DNA from: an uncultured Desulfovibrio sp.
Lineage (GTDB): Bacteria; Desulfobacterota; Desulfovibrionia; Desulfovibrionales; Desulfovibrionaceae
DNA length: 34,594 nt
Assembly (NCBI GenBank): GCA_900553065.1
Contig: USBZ01000021.1
Coordinates: forward strand, 1 to 34,594
Reading direction: 5' to 3'
A model generated the notes under the pieces. The model searched no databases, was not told the DNA's origin, and saw nothing but the letters and a program-made list of their open reading frames with translations. A program made the translations under genes and the position numbers. Shown here in pieces: positions 31,911 to 34,594 of this stretch (position 1 is the stretch's first letter; every line of letters starts with the position of its first letter).

Positions 31911-33431
31911 TCAGCCGCAGTGATTCCTCTTCTTCAGCGGAAAGTGCAGACATACGGAAAAACCGCGAGGAAGCACGTTCCCGTATTCCATCCTGCCCCC
32001 GCAGGCCTCGATACAGTCTTTCACGATGGAAAGTCCCAGTCCCGTACCCCCGGGGTGCGTGGTCGCGGCATGGCCCCGGAAAAACGGCTCGCACAGCGAC
32101 GGCAGATCCTCTTCCCGTACCCCGGGACCGTGATCCGTCACGGATATCACGGTTTCAGCCTCTCCCCGTTCCGCACGGATAACCACGGGACCATCGTTTC
32201 CCGCATAATTCAGTGCATTTCTCAGCACGTTGCTGATAATTCTCTGCAGATAGTCCCTGTCCGTGCACAGACAGAGCCTCTGCTCCACCTCCACATGCAC
32301 GTCGGCGTCTGAAGCCTCGCTCTGAACTATGGAGGAAAGGAAGGGACACAGTTCCACAGAGACTTCTCTCGGAGTAGTCATGGATGCCTTGGCCTGAAGA
32401 TAGGCAAGCACTTCTTCGGTCAGGATAGATAATCGCTTGATATGTCTGAGTACCTGCTGCACGCGCAGACGCTCATCACCGTTCAGCTTGCACTCCAGCA
32501 CTCCCAGTCCCATCTGAGCCTTGGCCAACGGCGTATTCAGCTCATGGGCCACATAGCGGATGAACTGCCGCTGACCTGTGAGCATACGGTTCATCCGCTG
32601 CATCATGGCTACCAGAGCATAGCCCACACGGCCTATTTCGTCCTTTCTGGCACCGGAAAATTCTTTGTCGTGCAGAAAGGGTTTATCTACACAGGAAAAA
32701 CTTTCAAACTCCACGTCTTCAGCATACTTCGCCATACGGCGAAGCGGACTCGAAAGATGTCGTACAAAAGGAAGCCACCAGAGAAACGATACGCCCAGGA
32801 TAACGGCCACCAGCAGAAAAATCTTATCGATATCGAAAAAAAGTCCGTGTCCGTCTACGGTGTCGGACTCCATGACGACAAGCACCGTATGTATCTGGCG
32901 ATTGATATCGGGAATATACATCACGCGCCCCAGCCAGTACCGGGAAGGAGCATTCGTATGCCGGAAAAGCGCCGGAGGAACAGGCGGCAGTCCATACTCC
33001 ACATTGCTGTTCCGGCCCGCAAACATGGTACTCCCCATGGGATCCCAGAACATGACCTCCGGCGACGGGCAGAAGGAGTAGATGGCGCGGGGCAGATTCT
33101 TCGCCTGTTCGACCATACGGTCGGGAATGGCAGAATCCCTTATGGATTCCGTATCCAGAGACTGAAGATGAACACGTACGGGCAGTCTTCTGGCATGAGG
33201 TTCCAGCAGGTCCTCCCACTCAAGCACGGAACGGTACTGAAGGTTTGCACTTATCACCCGCAGAGCGCTGTCGGCCCTGGTACTGAACAGGGAAGCGGGC
33301 AGCACACCGTCGTAACCCTTGCCGGCCATGACGTACCAGCTGATTCCGCAGCCGAGCACCGCCAGAAGAACAAGATTAAGCAGCATCCACAGGATGATCT
33401 TGACGTAAAGATTGCATCTCAGCAGGTTCAT
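31911..33431 (-). CDS. Membrane sensor histidine kinase
   Basis: The 506-residue kinase has TM1 at about 11-35, a periplasmic sensor domain of about 165 residues, TM2 at about 203-221, a HAMP region to about 275, and a HisKA domain with phospho-acceptor His296 in YVAHELNTPL. The ATPase domain has an N-box at 401-410, G1 DHGPGV at 433-438 and G2 GTGLGL at 462-467. It senses an envelope signal and phosphorylates the response regulator whose stop overlaps its start by four bases (ATGA). The sensor domain is not recognised. The target is probably the selenoprotein cluster encoded just downstream. Confidence 0.93.
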   Translation of the reverse strand: MNLLRCNLYVKIILWMLLNLVLLAVLGCGISWYVMAGKGYDGVLPASLFSTRADSALRVISANLQYRSVLEWEDLLEPHARRLPVRVHLQSLDTESIRDSAIPDRMVEQAKNLPRAIYSFCPSPEVMFWDPMGSTMFAGRNSNVEYGLPPVPPALFRHTNAPSRYWLGRVMYIPDINRQIHTVLVVMESDTVDGHGLFFDIDKIFLLVAVILGVSFLWWLPFVRHLSSPLRRMAKYAEDVEFESFSCVDKPFLHDKEFSGARKDEIGRVGYALVAMMQRMNRMLTGQRQFIRYVAHELNTPLAKAQMGLGVLECKLNGDERLRVQQVLRHIKRLSILTEEVLAYLQAKASMTTPREVSVELCPFLSSIVQSEASDADVHVEVEQRLCLCTDRDYLQRIISNVLRNALNYAGNDGPVVIRAERGEAETVISVTDHGPGVREEDLPSLCEPFFRGHAATTHPGGTGLGLSIVKDCIEACGGRMEYGNVLPRGFSVCLHFPLKKRNHCG

Positions 33432-34141
33432 GCCTCTTCATCCTGTCGGATAAACACGTAACCGATGCTGCGCACGGTTCGAATGTGCGTATTGGCTCCC
33501 GTGGCATCGGTGAGTTTCTTGCGTAATGTGGAAATATGCACATCCACGCTGCGGTCGAACTTGTTCCATTTTTTGTCGGCAAAAAGATTAAGCAGCGTTT
33601 CCCGCGAAAAAATACGTCCGGGTTCCCGCATCATGGCCTGAAGGATCTGGAATTCCACATAGGTCAGCTCTATGGGCCGCCCGTGGAACGATACCTGAAG
33701 CGTACGCGGATTAAGTTCCAGGCCGTGCACCGAAAGAATTTCTTCCTTCTCTCCTTCCGCACTGCCCGAACTTCGACGCAGTACGGCCCGCACTCTGGCC
33801 AAAAGCTCACGGGAGGAAAACGACTTCGGCACATAGTCGTCCGCCCCGAGTTCCAGCGTGACGATGCGGTCCGTTTCATCGTTGTGTGCCGAAAAAACGA
33901 TGACTGGTATTCCGCATTTCATGCGGAGACGACGAAGGACCTCCACGCCGGGGACATCGGGCAGCATCATATCCAGAAGAACAAGATCGTAATCTTTGCC
34001 GTCCAGGCTCTCCAAGCCGGCTTTTCCCGTCAGACGGTAATCGAGTCCTATATTCTGAAGCTCCATGTAATCCTTGACAAGAAGGCAGAACTCTTCATCA
34101 TCGTCTATTAAAAGCAGTCTTCCGTTCTTCTCTTCACTCAT
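33428..34141 (-). CDS. OmpR/PhoB-type response regulator
   Basis: The 237-residue regulator has a receiver domain with acidic pocket D13-D15, phospho-acceptor D57 in LVLLDMMLPD, S84 and K106, and a C-terminal winged helix (about 135-235) ending RTVRSIGYVFI. The start at 34141 (MSEEKNGRLLLIDDDEEF) fits the family, although the upstream ribosome site is weak; a GTG in frame 90 bases earlier would add an unconserved leader. It overlaps the kinase gene by four bases. TTGTAAAG elements upstream of it, the selenoprotein and the HhH gene suggest these are its targets. Confidence 0.93.
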   Translation of the reverse strand: MSEEKNGRLLLIDDDEEFCLLVKDYMELQNIGLDYRLTGKAGLESLDGKDYDLVLLDMMLPDVPGVEVLRRLRMKCGIPVIVFSAHNDETDRIVTLELGADDYVPKSFSSRELLARVRAVLRRSSGSAEGEKEEILSVHGLELNPRTLQVSFHGRPIELTYVEFQILQAMMREPGRIFSRETLLNLFADKKWNKFDRSVDVHISTLRKKLTDATGANTHIRTVRSIGYVFIRQDEEA

Positions 34142-34594
34142 AAAAATCCGTTGGACCTGTACAGACGTTTTTTCTGAATGGTGAACGTCTCCCGGATATG
34201 CGCTGCGGGTACCGGAAAGAAAAATTCCCACAAGCAGCTTCCGAGATTCTCTTCCCAGAAGTTCCGCACATCAAAAAGCAGAAGGGATGGAATTTCCCAT
34301 CACGTTTCCCCTTTTTCCTATTGTACAGTCAAAAAATCGTAACTGGCAACGGATAATGTTGTAAAGAAATGTGAAGTCCTCCCATTCAAAAAAACTGCTT
34401 GCCACAACAATAAATTTTGGGGCCGCACCGTGTCAGCACCAGCCATGCCTTTTGTCCGCACACATCATCGAACACGAAGGAAGGACACGGAAAAAGAAAT
34501 ATAATATGTCATAGTTATAGGAGTTATCAGTATATTATAAAAAGGCTCTTGACTAGCTGAGAGGATGTTCTCTGAGCATTTTTAACACCAAAAG
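34142..34594. promoter_or_regulatory. Upstream region of the two-component operon
   Basis: No gene is seen. AT-rich stretches at 34310-34400 and 34490-34545 may hold the operon promoter. TTGTAAAG at 34359-34366 is followed ten bases on by the related TGTGAAG, a direct-repeat pattern typical of OmpR/PhoB-type sites, which fits autoregulation. Confidence 0.5.
34541..34560. repeat. Right copy of the 20-bp inverted repeat
   Basis: aaaggctcttgactagctga is the exact reverse complement of 36-55. Here it lies in non-coding DNA, so the match is not explained by a conserved protein segment. Confidence 0.8.

Noticed and set aside
1..34594. CRISPR array
   Set aside because: No series of regularly spaced direct repeats was seen; the only tandem repeat is the two-copy unit at 1566-1608.

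Overview
The window reads as chromosomal DNA of a Desulfovibrionales-like Desulfobacterota, probably a gut-type Bilophila/Mailhella relative. This is inferred from the gene set: several flavoprotein/ferredoxin modules resembling APS or fumarate reductase, TRAP and DASS transporters, a selenoprotein, and GC-rich coding DNA. The species cannot be proven from the sequence alone. Nearly all genes are on the minus strand; the lysR, dnaX and ybaB genes are on the plus strand.

Layout. (1) 1-3830 is the end of an integrated element. It holds a truncated DUF3987-type gene, a hypothetical gene, a small excisionase-like gene, AT-rich spacer and a tyrosine recombinase. It ends at the 3' end of a tmRNA-like (or tRNA-Ala-like) gene that serves as the attachment site. 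(2) 4155-7423 carries an exported carboxylesterase and serS. (3) 7622-15794 is a catabolic or respiratory cluster: ferredoxin, APS-reductase-like flavoprotein, DASS transporter, DmpA-type peptidase and EamA exporter. It sits below a CRP/FNR-type regulator and a second DASS transporter interrupted by an in-frame TGA. (4) 16607-24673 is a second module: TAXI binding protein, fused TRAP permease, flavoprotein and a GltD-like iron-sulfur flavoprotein, with a divergent LysR regulator. (5) 24880-27081 is dnaX-ybaB, followed by debris (an IS200/IS605 fragment and a broken molybdopterin oxidoreductase) where recR would often lie. (6) 27911-34141 is the most interesting region. It holds a two-component system, an exported selenoprotein with a U-G-S-C motif read through an in-frame TGA, an exported paralogue of its C-terminal domain, and a small exported helix-hairpin-helix protein.

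How it fits together. Clusters 3 and 4 both pair an uptake system with an FAD enzyme and iron-sulfur electron carriers, which suggests uptake and reduction (or oxidation) of organic anions whose identity is not visible here. In cluster 6, repeated TTGTAAAG/CTTTACAA half-sites lie upstream of the response regulator, the selenoprotein and the small exported gene. This suggests one regulon controlling a cell-envelope thiol/selenol system. A 20-bp perfect inverted repeat lies within 55 bp of each end of the window and may mark an invertible segment or an assembly-graph branch.
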